This document shows, one piece after another, positions 14,649-22,142 of a DNA stretch of 22,492 bases. The stretch comes from an uncultured Christensenellaceae bacterium (GTDB taxonomy: Bacteria > Bacillota > Clostridia > Christensenellales > Pumilibacteraceae). The stretch lies in assembly GCA_910588315.1 (NCBI GenBank), contig CAJUQF010000001.1, positions 46,488 to 68,979 of the forward strand, in the 5' to 3' direction. The notes below the pieces were generated by a model. The model had not been told where the DNA came from, ran no database searches, and was given only the letters and a program-made list of their open reading frames with translations. Position numbers and translations under genes: made by a program. How positions within the stretch are numbered: position 1 is the stretch's first letter; every line of letters begins with the position of its first letter.

Positions 14649-16985
14649 ATGGACGCGGAAAGACTCGATACGGAAAAAACGTTGGCGTATCTTACGCTTA
14701 ACGAAAAGATAAAACTTTTGTCGGGAGACGGTATGTGGCATACGTTCGCTACCGGCGAACTGCCGGGCATACGCATGTCGGACGGACCGAACGGACTGAG
14801 ACCCGTGACCGGGATAATGTCGTCCGCAATGCCCGCCACCTGCTATCCCACGTCCGGCATGCTCGCAAACAGCTGGGACCCGGCGCTATGCTATGCGGTC
14901 GGAGCGAGTATCGGTCACGAAGCTACCGCCGTAGGCGTCAATCTTTTGCTCGCGCCCGGCGTCAATATCAAGCGCGATCCGCACGGCGGACGCAACTTCG
15001 AATACTTTTCGGAAGACCCGGTGCTTTCGGGCGAAATGGGACGGGCGTTCATATCGGGCGTGCAGTCTACGGGTGTGGGCGCGTGCGTCAAGCATTTCTG
15101 TTGCAACAATCAAGAATACATGCGCATGTATTCGGACTCGGCGATGGACATGCGCGCGCTCATGGAAGTATATTTGCGTCCGTTCCGCATTGCATTGGAT
15201 GCCGAACCCAAAGCCGTAATGTGCGCATACAACCGCGTGCGCGGCGAATACTGTTCCGAAAGCGAGTTCTTGCTCAAAGACATGCTGCGGCGTGAACTCG
15301 GCTACAAAGGCGCCGTCATCTCCGATTGGGGCGCGGTGCGCGACAGAGCGGTATCTCTGAGTGCGGGAGTCGATCTTGCCATGCCCGGCTCGGAAATGTT
15401 CGAAGCTCAACTCACGGACGCATTGCAACGCGGCGAAATAACGGAAAAAGACATAGACGATTCGGTAAGGCGGCTGCTCGAGCTTATAGACGATGTATAT
15501 CTCGAACCGTACGGCGATTTCGATCCGGATATTCACGACCGCGTATCGTATAACGCCGCCGCGGCGAGCGTGGTACTGCTTAAAAACGAAAACTTTTTCC
15601 TGCCGCTTACTCGCAATCTCAAGATCGCCGTTTGCGGCAAACTCGCGGAGACAGCGCCCATACAGGGCGGCGGAAGTTCGCACGTTTCGGCGATAAAATC
15701 AATATCGCCGCTTGACGCGTTCGCCGCGCGTCAGATAGAAGTCACCTATTGCCGGGGCTATTCCAGAGACGGCAAACAAAACGAGATCTTGCTCGAAGAA
15801 GCGAAACAGGCGGTTAAATACTGCGACGCGGTAATAATTTACGTCGGGCAAGACACGCCTCACGAAGGCGTCGACAGAGTTTCGCTCGATCTTCCGCAAG
15901 AGCAAAACGATTTTATCAACGAAATAACGGCAAAAGGCAAAAAAGTCGCGGTAGTGCTTTGTTCCGCCGGACCCGTGCGTATGCCTTGGATCAACCGCGT
16001 TTACTCGGTGGTCTATGCCGGACTGAACGGCGGAGCAGGCGCGCTTGCCGCCGTCGATACGCTGTACGGCAGGATAAACCCGTGCGGCAAGCTCGCTGAG
16101 ACTTTTCCCGCCGGCACGCCTATAACGAGCGATACGGATATTGTCGATCCGATATACCGAGAAAGCATATTCGTCGGATACAGATATTACGACAAACGGA
16201 ACTTGCGCACACTGTTTCCGTTCGGACACGGACTGTCGTTCTCCAAAATACGCTACGACGGCATGCGCGTCATACCTGTCGGCGACGCGGCGTTCGACGT
16301 CAAAGTTACGCTCACAAACGACTCGGTACGGGACGCGTACGAGATCGTGCAGATATACGTCGCAGACAAAACGGGACGCATACTGTGCGCCGTCAAACAG
16401 CTCGCCGGCTATTCCAAAGTATTTATCGAAGGTCAAACGACCACGACTGCGACAATCAAGCTCACCCGCCGCGCATTCGAGTTTTTCAATACCGATTCAA
16501 ACGCGTTCGACGTATCTGACGGCGAATACGAAATAATCGTTGCGGCGTCGGCGGAAGACATAAAACTAAGCGAGACCGTCGCCGTCAAAGGTAATTTCAC
16601 CGGACACATCCCCTATCCCGCGGCGTACGATACGCTCGAAAGTATAACGGATACGGACTATGCGGAACTGCCCGGCGCATATCTGCCCGAACCGAAACCA
16701 AAAACCGAAAAAGGCGCATTCACGTTAAATAACTGCATAGACGATATAAGCCGCACGCTTGCAGGCCGAATCGCGCGGCGCATCGTCTTGCACAAAGCCA
16801 AATCGATCGGACAGCCGAACAGTCCGGAGCGCAGAGCGTTTATCGCGGCGGCAACTACCACACCGCTTTCTTCGGCGGCGGTAATGAGCGACGGCGCTAT
16901 GGATCTAAACACCGCAACGGTGCTCGTCGATATGGCAAACGGTAAGTTCTTTAAAGGTATAAAACGCTTACTGAAAAAACATTGA
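14649..16985 (+). CDS. GH3 family glycoside hydrolase (beta-glucosidase-like), cytosolic
   Basis: GH3 enzymes remove beta-linked sugars (often glucose or xylose) from the non-reducing end. This 778-residue protein has the (beta/alpha)8 domain at about 15-290 with MSDGPNGLR, FEYFSEDP, VKHF (148-150) and nucleophile Asp226 in VISDWGA. An alpha/beta sandwich domain follows with GGGSSHV, then an Fn3-like C-terminal domain (about 530-640, including DVSDGEYEIIVAAS). A helical tail (about 690-778) ends NGKFFKGIKRLLKKH, an extension seen in other Firmicute GH3 proteins. There is no signal peptide, so it probably acts on imported oligosaccharides. The ribosome site is weak (GGAT, 8 bases upstream), but no better start exists. 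No transporter adjoins it. Confidence 0.93.
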   Translation: MDAERLDTEKTLAYLTLNEKIKLLSGDGMWHTFATGELPGIRMSDGPNGLRPVTGIMSSAMPATCYPTSGMLANSWDPALCYAVGASIGHEATAVGVNLLLAPGVNIKRDPHGGRNFEYFSEDPVLSGEMGRAFISGVQSTGVGACVKHFCCNNQEYMRMYSDSAMDMRALMEVYLRPFRIALDAEPKAVMCAYNRVRGEYCSESEFLLKDMLRRELGYKGAVISDWGAVRDRAVSLSAGVDLAMPGSEMFEAQLTDALQRGEITEKDIDDSVRRLLELIDDVYLEPYGDFDPDIHDRVSYNAAAASVVLLKNENFFLPLTRNLKIAVCGKLAETAPIQGGGSSHVSAIKSISPLDAFAARQIEVTYCRGYSRDGKQNEILLEEAKQAVKYCDAVIIYVGQDTPHEGVDRVSLDLPQEQNDFINEITAKGKKVAVVLCSAGPVRMPWINRVYSVVYAGLNGGAGALAAVDTLYGRINPCGKLAETFPAGTPITSDTDIVDPIYRESIFVGYRYYDKRNLRTLFPFGHGLSFSKIRYDGMRVIPVGDAAFDVKVTLTNDSVRDAYEIVQIYVADKTGRILCAVKQLAGYSKVFIEGQTTTTATIKLTRRAFEFFNTDSNAFDVSDGEYEIIVAASAEDIKLSETVAVKGNFTGHIPYPAAYDTLESITDTDYAELPGAYLPEPKPKTEKGAFTLNNCIDDISRTLAGRIARRIVLHKAKSIGQPNSPERRAFIAAATTTPLSSAAVMSDGAMDLNTATVLVDMANGKFFKGIKRLLKKH

Positions 16986-17058
16986 ATACTCCGACATGAT
17001 AACCGCGGCTTTACAGCGAGTTGCGGCGAATGAAATAACGAACTCAAAAGGCGAAAAT

Positions 17059-18348
17059 ATGAGCAAACTCCAAGTATTCGACTACATAGAAAAAGCGGCG
17101 ACCGTTCTCGACGAAAATCTCGTCAACTTCACCCGCGCCGCGGATAAGGTGACGGAATATCTTACAAGCGCGTTCGGCGAGATCGACGCCGTTATCGGCG
17201 TGACCTCGCGCATTAAAACGCGCGACAGTCTTAAAGAAAAGATACTGCGCAACAATCTTTATCGCAATACCCCTGCGGAACGGATAGTGCCGGATATGCA
17301 CGATATAATCGGCGTCAAATTGGAATGCCGTTTTTTCAAAGACGAAGCCTTTCTTTACGATAAGATACGCGAAGTTTTTTCGATGGACGCCGGCGACGGT
17401 TTCTTCTGCCCGCCCGATAAAAAAGCTATACGCTTAAAGCTCGACACGCCGCAGCCTGAGTACCAGAAAAACGGCTACACGATCTACCGTATCGACGGCA
17501 ACGTCGCATACGCAAGCGAAAACTATAATTTCGAACTGCAAATAAAATCGCTTGTCAACAGCTTTTGGTCGGAGATCGAGCATAAACTCATATACAAAAA
17601 CAACCGGCTCAACCAGTTCGACTCGGTAATGAAAGAACTGCTGAACTACACGCACGAAAACCTGTCCGGTATCGACCACCAGCTCAATCTCATATTCGAC
17701 CGGATGTCAGGCAATATGATAGTCAATCAGCAGGAACAGCTCAAAAGCATGCTCGCGCTCGGACTCAACGAGATATACACCGTCATCGTCAAAGCCAATA
17801 CCGGCATACCCGTTTCGATAACGGAATACACCGAGGCGGTAGTCGACTATCTCATATCGGCATCGTCGTACACTGCCGATATGGCAAGCGAACCGTACAT
17901 GAAGCCGATGATAGAAAACATTTCGCGCCATATCCATGCCGATGACGACAACTACATCGACGAACACTTGTTAAACGACGAAAATTACGGCGGACTGTTT
18001 ATAAATCTCATGAAATGGATGCGCGAGATAGATTACGAGACGATAGCCATCGGCGAAAATATTTCGCTCGACGTCAAACTCGAAGGCAGTTACGACGAAG
18101 TAGCCAAGATATTCATGAAAGACATAAACAACGATTTCTATCTTAACACGTTCTTCCATATCTTCTTTTCGCTCGAACGCGGCAACGACAAACAGGACTT
18201 TACCGATTATATCCGTTACTACACCGACAGGATCATGCGCGGCAAGACCTTGGAACAGACATATCGGACGCTCGCACGGCTGTCCGAACTCCCCGCAAAC
18301 AAACTGCCGCTCATAGATACGATAAAAATGCTCGAAAACATTCGGTAA
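17059..18348 (+). CDS. RelA/SpoT synthetase-fold protein with altered motifs and long C-terminal extension
   Basis: Residues about 40-185 match the RelA/SpoT nucleotidyltransferase fold: RIKTRDSLKEK (51-61), DMHDIIGVK (79-87), NGYTIYR (138-144), ELQIK (159-163) and FWSEIEHKLIYK (169-180). Canonical (p)ppGpp synthetases have DxxGxR, YxSxH and ExQxR at these places; here both Arg are Lys, and the Ser and His are Ile and Arg, while the Glu, His175 and the RxKxxxS loop are kept. There is no hydrolase HD domain, and no TGS or ACT domain. Residues 190-429 are helical with no recognised domain. The start at 17059 follows AGGCGA; an in-frame ATG at 16996 lacks a ribosome site. Activity could be alarmone synthesis, tRNA pyrophosphorylation as in toxSAS enzymes, or lost. 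Confidence 0.8.
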   Translation: MSKLQVFDYIEKAATVLDENLVNFTRAADKVTEYLTSAFGEIDAVIGVTSRIKTRDSLKEKILRNNLYRNTPAERIVPDMHDIIGVKLECRFFKDEAFLYDKIREVFSMDAGDGFFCPPDKKAIRLKLDTPQPEYQKNGYTIYRIDGNVAYASENYNFELQIKSLVNSFWSEIEHKLIYKNNRLNQFDSVMKELLNYTHENLSGIDHQLNLIFDRMSGNMIVNQQEQLKSMLALGLNEIYTVIVKANTGIPVSITEYTEAVVDYLISASSYTADMASEPYMKPMIENISRHIHADDDNYIDEHLLNDENYGGLFINLMKWMREIDYETIAIGENISLDVKLEGSYDEVAKIFMKDINNDFYLNTFFHIFFSLERGNDKQDFTDYIRYYTDRIMRGKTLEQTYRTLARLSELPANKLPLIDTIKMLENIR

Positions 18349-18364
18349 ATCTACTCATGTAAAA

Positions 18365-18391
18365 ATGCCGCCGAGACGACGTCTGCGGCAT
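18365..18391. terminator. Hairpin after the RelA/SpoT-fold gene
   Basis: ATGCCGC (18365-18371) pairs with GCGGCAT (18385-18391), with an inner AGAC/GTCT stem. It lies 16 bases past the stop. The A-run precedes it on the plus strand, so a T-tail exists only for minus-strand transcripts. On the plus strand it may protect the 3' end rather than terminate. Confidence 0.45.
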
Positions 18392-18441
18392 GCCGGGGCG
18401 TCATGCCCTACGAATTACACATTGTAATTGCTTTGCGTTAT

Positions 18442-18646
18442 AGATTTCTCCGCTCCGCCTATGGCTCCGGTCGAAATGACAAACGGAAGATAAGCGTGAC
18501 ATGCCGAGACCTTTCCCCTACGAATTACAATTTAAAATCTTAACACCCCCCCCCTGTGTCATTTCGAGCGAAGTCGAGAAATCTAATAATTTAAAATCTC
18601 GACCGCTCCTATTCACTCTTCACTATTACTTATTCACTAATTAAAG
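18442..18646. repeat. Intergenic repeat with inverted ends, copy 1 (205 bp)
   Basis: The left arm AGATTTCTCC...TCGAAATGACA (18442-18481) is mirrored by TGTCATTTCGAG...GAGAAATCT (18557-18584). Between them lie CCTACGAATTACAATTTAAA and a run of nine C. The rest of the unit (to 18646) is AT-rich. No gene is seen in the 539 bases between 18349 and 18887. Palindromic elements of the GTCATTTCGAGC...GAGAAATC type are widespread in bacterial intergenic DNA (recalled, not checked). Confidence 0.8.
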
Positions 18647-18842
18647 AGATTTCTCCGCTCCGCCTATGGCTCCGGTCGAAATGACAAACGGAAGATAAGC
18701 GTGACATGCCGAGACCTTTCCCCTACGAATTACAATTTAAAATCTTAACACCCCCCCCCTGTGTCATTTCGAGCTTGTCGAGAAAGCTAATAATTTAAAA
18801 TCTCAACCGCACTTTTTCACTTTTCACTATTACTTATTCACT
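18647..18842. repeat. Intergenic repeat with inverted ends, copy 2
   Basis: This direct repeat of the preceding unit at a 205-bp offset includes the same nine-C run and the same left arm (18647-18686). The first 125 bases appear identical. The right arm (18762-18788) differs, GAGCTTGTCGAGAAAGCT instead of GAGCGAAGTCGAGAAATCT, which keeps part of the hairpin. Identity fades at about 18842, 46 bases before the next gene. Confidence 0.8.
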
Positions 18843-18887
18843 TATATTACGCTTCCACTATTATAAAACGTCAAGGAGATTTATATC

Positions 18888-19511
18888 ATGAAAGTTTTAT
18901 TGGTCAACGGCAGTCCGAGAGCGAACGGCTGTACATTCACGGCGCTATCCGAAATACAAAAAACTCTCGCAACGCTCGAAGTGGAGTCCGAGATATTCGG
19001 TCTCGGCAACAAACCGGTGCGCGACTGCATCGCGTGCGGCGGTTGCGTCGGCAAAGGAAAATGCGTGTTCGACGACGATATTGTAAATGCGCTTATAGAA
19101 AAAGCGACTACTGCCGACGGATTCGTGTTCGGATCGCCGGTGTATTATGCTCACCCCACGGGACTGCTCTTATCCGCGCTCGACCGCGCGTTCTATGCCG
19201 GCAAGTCTGCGTTCATGTATAAGCCGGCGGCGGCGATCGTATCGGCGCGGCGCGGCGGCACGGCATCGTCGTTCGACGTGATAAACAAATACTTCACCAT
19301 TTCGCAAATGCCCGTTGTTTCGTCTACATATTGGAACATGGTGTACGGTTCCAAACCGGAAGAAGTTCTTCAAGATGCGGAAGGCGTCCAGACCATGCAC
19401 AACATCGCGCATAACATGGCGTATCTGTTAAAGTGTATCGACGCGGGCAATAAAGCAGGCGTCGAAAAACCCAAGACCGAGACCGGCGCGCGCACAAACT
19501 TTATAAGATAA
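18888..19511 (+). CDS. Flavodoxin-fold NAD(P)H oxidoreductase, iron-sulfur flavoprotein type
   Basis: This 207-residue protein has the FMN-reductase/flavodoxin fold: strand MKVLLVNGSPR followed by ANGCT for the FMN phosphate, and GSPVYYAHPTG for the isoalloxazine ring. A compact cysteine motif lies between them: Cys47, Cys50, Cys53 and Cys59 (CIACGGCVGKGKC), spacing CX2CX2CX5C. That matches iron-sulfur flavoproteins, which bind a [4Fe-4S] cluster next to FMN and carry electrons in anaerobes. The natural substrate is unknown; relatives reduce oxygen, quinones or nitro compounds. AAGGAG lies 9 bases before the ATG. It stands just after the intergenic repeats, with only a weak promoter candidate (TATTAT near 18859). 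Confidence 0.9.
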   Translation: MKVLLVNGSPRANGCTFTALSEIQKTLATLEVESEIFGLGNKPVRDCIACGGCVGKGKCVFDDDIVNALIEKATTADGFVFGSPVYYAHPTGLLLSALDRAFYAGKSAFMYKPAAAIVSARRGGTASSFDVINKYFTISQMPVVSSTYWNMVYGSKPEEVLQDAEGVQTMHNIAHNMAYLLKCIDAGNKAGVEKPKTETGARTNFIR

Positions 19512-19562
19512 ACACGCGTAGGTATGCGTTTGAAATTTTACGTTCTTAAGTTGAGCAAAATA

Positions 19563-19591
19563 ATCCGAACACGTCTGTGGACGGATCTTTT
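19563..19591 (+). terminator. Possible weak terminator after the flavoprotein gene
   Basis: ATCCG and CGGAT flank an inner CAC/GTG stem with a GTCT loop, followed by CTTTTG. It lies about 50 bases after the stop at 19511. The T-run is short. Confidence 0.3.
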
Positions 19592-19630
19592 GCCGCAATA
19601 CTGCGTTAAACTCGTTCATAGTACCGCATT

Positions 19631-20089
19631 ATGATAAACAGTAAACGAGAAGTCACCGACTTCGATGATATAATAGATATACTGTCGCGATGCGACACTC
19701 TGCGCGTCGCGTTCGGCGGTGATACGCCTTACGTCGTACCCGTGTCGTTCGGCATGAAAAAAACTGACCGCACGCTTGTCATATACTTCCACGGCGCAAA
19801 GCGCGGGCTTAAATACGAACTGACGGATAAACATCCGAACGTATGTTTCGAAAGCGATATTTGTCATAAAATCGAAGAGTTCGCGCACGGCATAACCGCG
19901 AGATACGAAAGCGTCATCGGTTTCGGCAAGATAGAAAGAATCGAAAGCGAAGAAAAACTCGCCGCACTGCAAGCGATTTGCGCGCACTACGGCAGAGCGG
20001 ACTACTCCGTCGCAAACTGTAGCGGTTTAGCTGCAACGGCTGTCTATAAAATAACCGTCGACTCGATCACGGGCAAAAGAAATATTTAA
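19631..20089 (+). CDS. Pyridoxamine-phosphate-oxidase-like flavin-binding protein (NimA-like)
   Basis: This 152-residue protein has the split-barrel PNPOx-like fold seen in NimA and related Firmicute proteins. Marks are the opening helix (EVTDFDDIIDILSRCDTLRVAF), the strand-turn-strand PYVVPVSFGM, YFHGAKRGLKYELTDKHPNVCFESD where the GAKRG turn meets the flavin phosphate, and YESVIGFGKIERI. Members bind FMN or F420; some reduce 5-nitroimidazoles, but most have no proven substrate. An in-frame TAG at 19619 limits the start to the ATG at 19631, which has no clear ribosome site. It follows a flavoprotein gene on the same strand, so a shared redox role is possible but unproven. Confidence 0.87.
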   Translation: MINSKREVTDFDDIIDILSRCDTLRVAFGGDTPYVVPVSFGMKKTDRTLVIYFHGAKRGLKYELTDKHPNVCFESDICHKIEEFAHGITARYESVIGFGKIERIESEEKLAALQAICAHYGRADYSVANCSGLAATAVYKITVDSITGKRNI

Positions 20090-20146
20090 TGTTCGCGAAG
20101 ATATTAAATGATGATCTCACGCCGCTGTCTTTGTAACGAGATAAAG

Positions 20147-20167
20147 CGCTATTCGAAATAAATAGCG
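20147..20167 (-). terminator. Hairpin overlapping the tetR stop codon
   Basis: CGCTATT (20147-20153) and AATAGCG (20161-20167) form a 7-bp stem whose minus-strand read-out is followed by CTTTATC. It spans the last codons and stop of tetR, in the gap between two converging genes. Confidence 0.35.
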
Positions 20168-20664
20168 TCCACCATGATCCGAGCGAGTTTTTCTACCGGT
20201 TCTTCACAGTCGTTATCGAGCCATGCCATAGAGATGTTAAACAGCATACCCGCATACAAATATGCCGTATACTTGTCGTGCTGCGGATAATCTTCTTCGA
20301 ACGATTTTATAAAGTTAATGTTCAAATAATCGAGATACAAATACTCCAACCGAGCCTTTTTGATCAATTTAAAAGGCTCTTTATTTTCTTTGAACATTTT
20401 AAAAACTTTCTCTATCGTTTTCGTATAGTCGGCTTTGCAACGCGGATAGAAACGTTGACCCAAAACGAAATCTTTTGTACTGCGCTCGAAATAATAAATG
20501 ATCACGTCTTCCTTGCGCTTGAAATAACGGTAAAACGTCGCCCTGCCGACGCCGGCTTTTTCGGCGATATCTGTCACGCTTATTTTTTCGTATTCGTAAT
20601 TATTCATAAGCTTAAATAAAGCCTGTACTATATAAAATCTCGTATACTCTTCAGGTGCGAATTC
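20149..20664 (-). CDS. TetR/AcrR-family transcriptional regulator
   Basis: This repressor-type protein of 171 residues (from GTG 20664) has an N-terminal helix-turn-helix, ISVTDIAEKAGVGRATFYRYFKRKEDVI, the standard TetR signature. The C-terminal two thirds is helical and variable and should bind a ligand and dimerise. The start at 20664 is preferred because GGGAG lies 10 bases upstream and the HTH is then at the usual distance from the N-terminus. A longer version from GTG 20706 (185 residues) has GGGG only 2-4 bases before it. It is transcribed away from the membrane protein gene through overlapping promoters, so it probably represses itself and its neighbours. Confidence 0.88.
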   Translation of the reverse strand, partial: EFAPEEYTRFYIVQALFKLMNNYEYEKISVTDIAEKAGVGRATFYRYFKRKEDVIIYYFERSTKDFVLGQRFYPRCKADYTKTIEKVFKMFKENKEPFKLIKKARLEYLYLDYLNINFIKSFEEDYPQHDKYTAYLYAGMLFNISMAWLDNDCEEPVEKLARIMVDAIYFE

Positions 20665-20741
20665 CACGATACAAAATCTCCCGTTTTGTCTTATTTGCCG
20701 CGACACTTCCCCGAATTGTGTCTGATCGGCTTTTCAAGCTG

Positions 20742-20770
20742 TTGATTTATCGTCTTTTTTAGTATATGAT
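20742..20770 (+). promoter_or_regulatory. Promoter of the membrane protein gene
   Basis: TTGATT (20742-20747) and TATGAT (20765-20770) are 17 bp apart on the plus strand. The -10 box overlaps that of the opposite promoter almost completely. Confidence 0.6.
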
Positions 20771-20794
20771 ACACTTGTCTCACGGGAAAGTCAA
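20766..20794 (-). promoter_or_regulatory. Promoter of tetR, with candidate operator
   Basis: On the minus strand TTGACT (20789-20794) and TATCAT (20766-20771) are 17 bp apart. The shared -10 region is an imperfect palindrome, AGTATATGATACACT (20761-20775), a natural TetR operator candidate that would shut both promoters. Confidence 0.65.
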
Positions 20795-20849
20795 TCGAAA
20801 CGCGCGCCCGGACCAAGTGCAAGACAAAATTAAAATCAAGGAGTAAAAA

Positions 20850-21386
20850 ATGCAAAACAAAGATTTCGTGACCTATGAATATAGGACAAAAACGGTAAAA
20901 GCCGAAACGCAGTCCAAAGCCATGGACATGTACGAGGCATTCGGTTGGGAGATAACGTCGGTTTCGCCGACCGTGGTAGACGGAGTTACCCTATCGCTCA
21001 AACGCGACAGAAAACAAAAACATAAGCAGGAGCTGACCAAAATCGAACGTCAGGCGGAAAACGTATTCGACACAATCAACGGACTGCAACGCGCAAAAAC
21101 ATTGGGCGCGAGCATATTCGCATACATTTTCGCCATTATATCCGCGCTCGTATTGGGCGGCGGCATGTGCCTTGTTATGCTTATCGAAAACAATGTATCG
21201 GCATTCGCAGGCGGCATCGCACTCGGACTTGTAGGTATAGCGATGTGCGCCGTTAATTATCCGATATACAAAAAGATCGCGGCAAACAAGATAAAAAAGA
21301 TCTTGCCCATTATCGACGATAACGAAGAAAAACTCGCAAACCTGCTCGAAAAAGGCAACGACTTATTACGTACCGATTTGATCTGA
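20850..21386 (+). CDS. Hypothetical membrane protein with N-terminal YEYRTKTV...GWE domain
   Basis: This 178-residue protein starts with a small polar domain (about 1-55: FVTYEYRTKTVKAE, then MYEAFGWEITSV). A charged linker (about 50-85) and two membrane helices follow (about 88-113, containing GASIFAYIFAIISALVLGGG, and about 117-140). A helical cytosolic tail (KKILPIIDDNEEKLANLLEK) ends it. The Y-Y-T...fGWE pattern occurs in many uncharacterised Firmicute membrane proteins; no function is known. AAGGAG lies 6 bases before the ATG. It is divergent from tetR and is its likely target. Confidence 0.8.
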   Translation: MQNKDFVTYEYRTKTVKAETQSKAMDMYEAFGWEITSVSPTVVDGVTLSLKRDRKQKHKQELTKIERQAENVFDTINGLQRAKTLGASIFAYIFAIISALVLGGGMCLVMLIENNVSAFAGGIALGLVGIAMCAVNYPIYKKIAANKIKKILPIIDDNEEKLANLLEKGNDLLRTDLI

Positions 21387-21410
21387 AGAGTATTTAATAT
21401 CCATGCTACA

Positions 21411-21429
21411 TACGCATTGCTCATGCGTA
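21411..21429. promoter_or_regulatory. Perfect 7-bp inverted repeat between the last two plus-strand genes
   Basis: TACGCAT and ATGCGTA flank a 5-base spacer (TGCTC). It lies 24 bases after one stop and 28 bases before the next ATG, with no T-run after it, so it may be an operator or an mRNA hairpin that tunes the downstream gene. Confidence 0.4.
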
Positions 21430-21457
21430 GTCAAATAAAAATTATAAGGAGTAAAAA

Positions 21458-21952
21458 ATGAGCGAAACTATTTATTTCAAGCAAAGACAGGAAGGATACA
21501 AAAAGGTGTTGGCGGACATTAAATCAAACGTCCGAAACCGCACGGAATTCGAAAATGCGATCGTCGAAAAAATACACCGCTGGTGGGCAGAATGGAAACC
21601 CGATTATGAGGGTTGGCTCAAAGTAGCCGATTGGCTTTATGCAAGCGATTGCATTATCGACGCCATAGGCGACAAGCCGCAGATTTATAAAGTTTACCGA
21701 GCGGCAATGAAATATCAGAGCGACACGTTCGCTATGGATATGGGACCTATCGACAACTGCATCGTCGAAGGCGACACGCTCGCCATAAGTTACATAATGT
21801 ATCTGACCGCCAAAGCGGATATGGGACCGCTAAAAAAGGGCGTGACCTACCCTATAAAAGTTACCGAATTCAATAAATTCGCGAACGTCGACGGCTATGA
21901 CGAGCCTATGGTCGTACATCTGCTCTTAACGTCCACGACCCCGGGCATGTAA
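21458..21952 (+). CDS. Probable NTF2/SnoaL-like fold protein of unknown function
   Basis: This 164-residue soluble protein has a long N-terminal helix (QRQEGYKKVLADIKSNV), a Trp-rich segment (RWWAEWKPDYEGWLKVADWLYASD), then alternating strands (CIVEGDTLAISYIMYLTAKAD, YPIKVTEFNKFANVDGYDE, MVVHLLLTSTTPGM). That order resembles the NTF2-like cone fold of the SnoaL group, which can bind or isomerise small molecules. No catalytic residue can be assigned and the fold call is moderate. The leader AAGGAGTAAAAAATG is the same 15 bases as that of the preceding gene. With 71 bp between them, the two may be co-transcribed under TetR control. Confidence 0.75.
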   Translation: MSETIYFKQRQEGYKKVLADIKSNVRNRTEFENAIVEKIHRWWAEWKPDYEGWLKVADWLYASDCIIDAIGDKPQIYKVYRAAMKYQSDTFAMDMGPIDNCIVEGDTLAISYIMYLTAKADMGPLKKGVTYPIKVTEFNKFANVDGYDEPMVVHLLLTSTTPGM

Positions 21953-21961
21953 ACATAACCG

Positions 21962-22048
21962 AACCGGCTACACGCTTGATGTCGTTTGCCTTTAATTTCA
22001 GTCGTTTGCAAATTACAATCGACTGAGTATGCCGGCTCTTTATATTTG
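21962..22048 (+). terminator. Possible compound terminator after the NTF2-like gene
   Basis: CCGGC (near 21964) pairs with GCCGG (near 22032), enclosing a CAGTCG/CGACTG hairpin, and CTCTTTATATTT follows. The large loop makes it uncertain. It opens the 348-base region without a complete gene that also holds the tRNA fragment. Confidence 0.4.
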
Positions 22049-22062
22049 TCTATTATAACACG

Positions 22063-22086
22063 AATGCCTCGCAAAAGCGAGGCATT
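22063..22086. terminator. Perfect 10-bp hairpin beside the tRNA fragment
   Basis: AATGCCTCGC and GCGAGGCATT flank an AAAA loop. It lies 6 bases past the 3' end of the tRNA-Thr fragment, where a tRNA terminator is expected on the minus strand, but the T-run is poor on both strands. Confidence 0.55.
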
Positions 22087-22091
22087 TACTT

Positions 22092-22136
22092 TGGAGCTGT
22101 TACCGGGATTCGAACCCGGGACCTCCACCTTACCAA
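22092..22136 (-). tRNA. 3' half of tRNA-Thr(GGU): attachment-site scar, not a complete tRNA
   Basis: On the minus strand the 45 bases read as anticodon loop TTGGTAA (anticodon GGT), 3' anticodon stem GGTGG, variable loop AGGTC, T-arm CCGGG-TTCGAAT-CCCGG, acceptor TAACAGC, discriminator T, and encoded CCA. Each length is exactly right for tRNA. The 5' half (expected acceptor GCTGTTA, D-arm, CCACC stem) is absent: similarity stops precisely at the start of the anticodon loop. This is the usual product of tyrosine-recombinase integration into a tRNA gene, where the intact tRNA is kept at the far end of the insert. Confidence 0.85.
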
Positions 22137-22142
22137 ATATAT

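Noticed and set aside
22046..22061. TATAAT-like box on the minus strand beside the tRNA scar
   Set aside because: No -35 at 16-18 bp and no gene reads from it; the hairpin at 22063-22086 occupies the -35 region.
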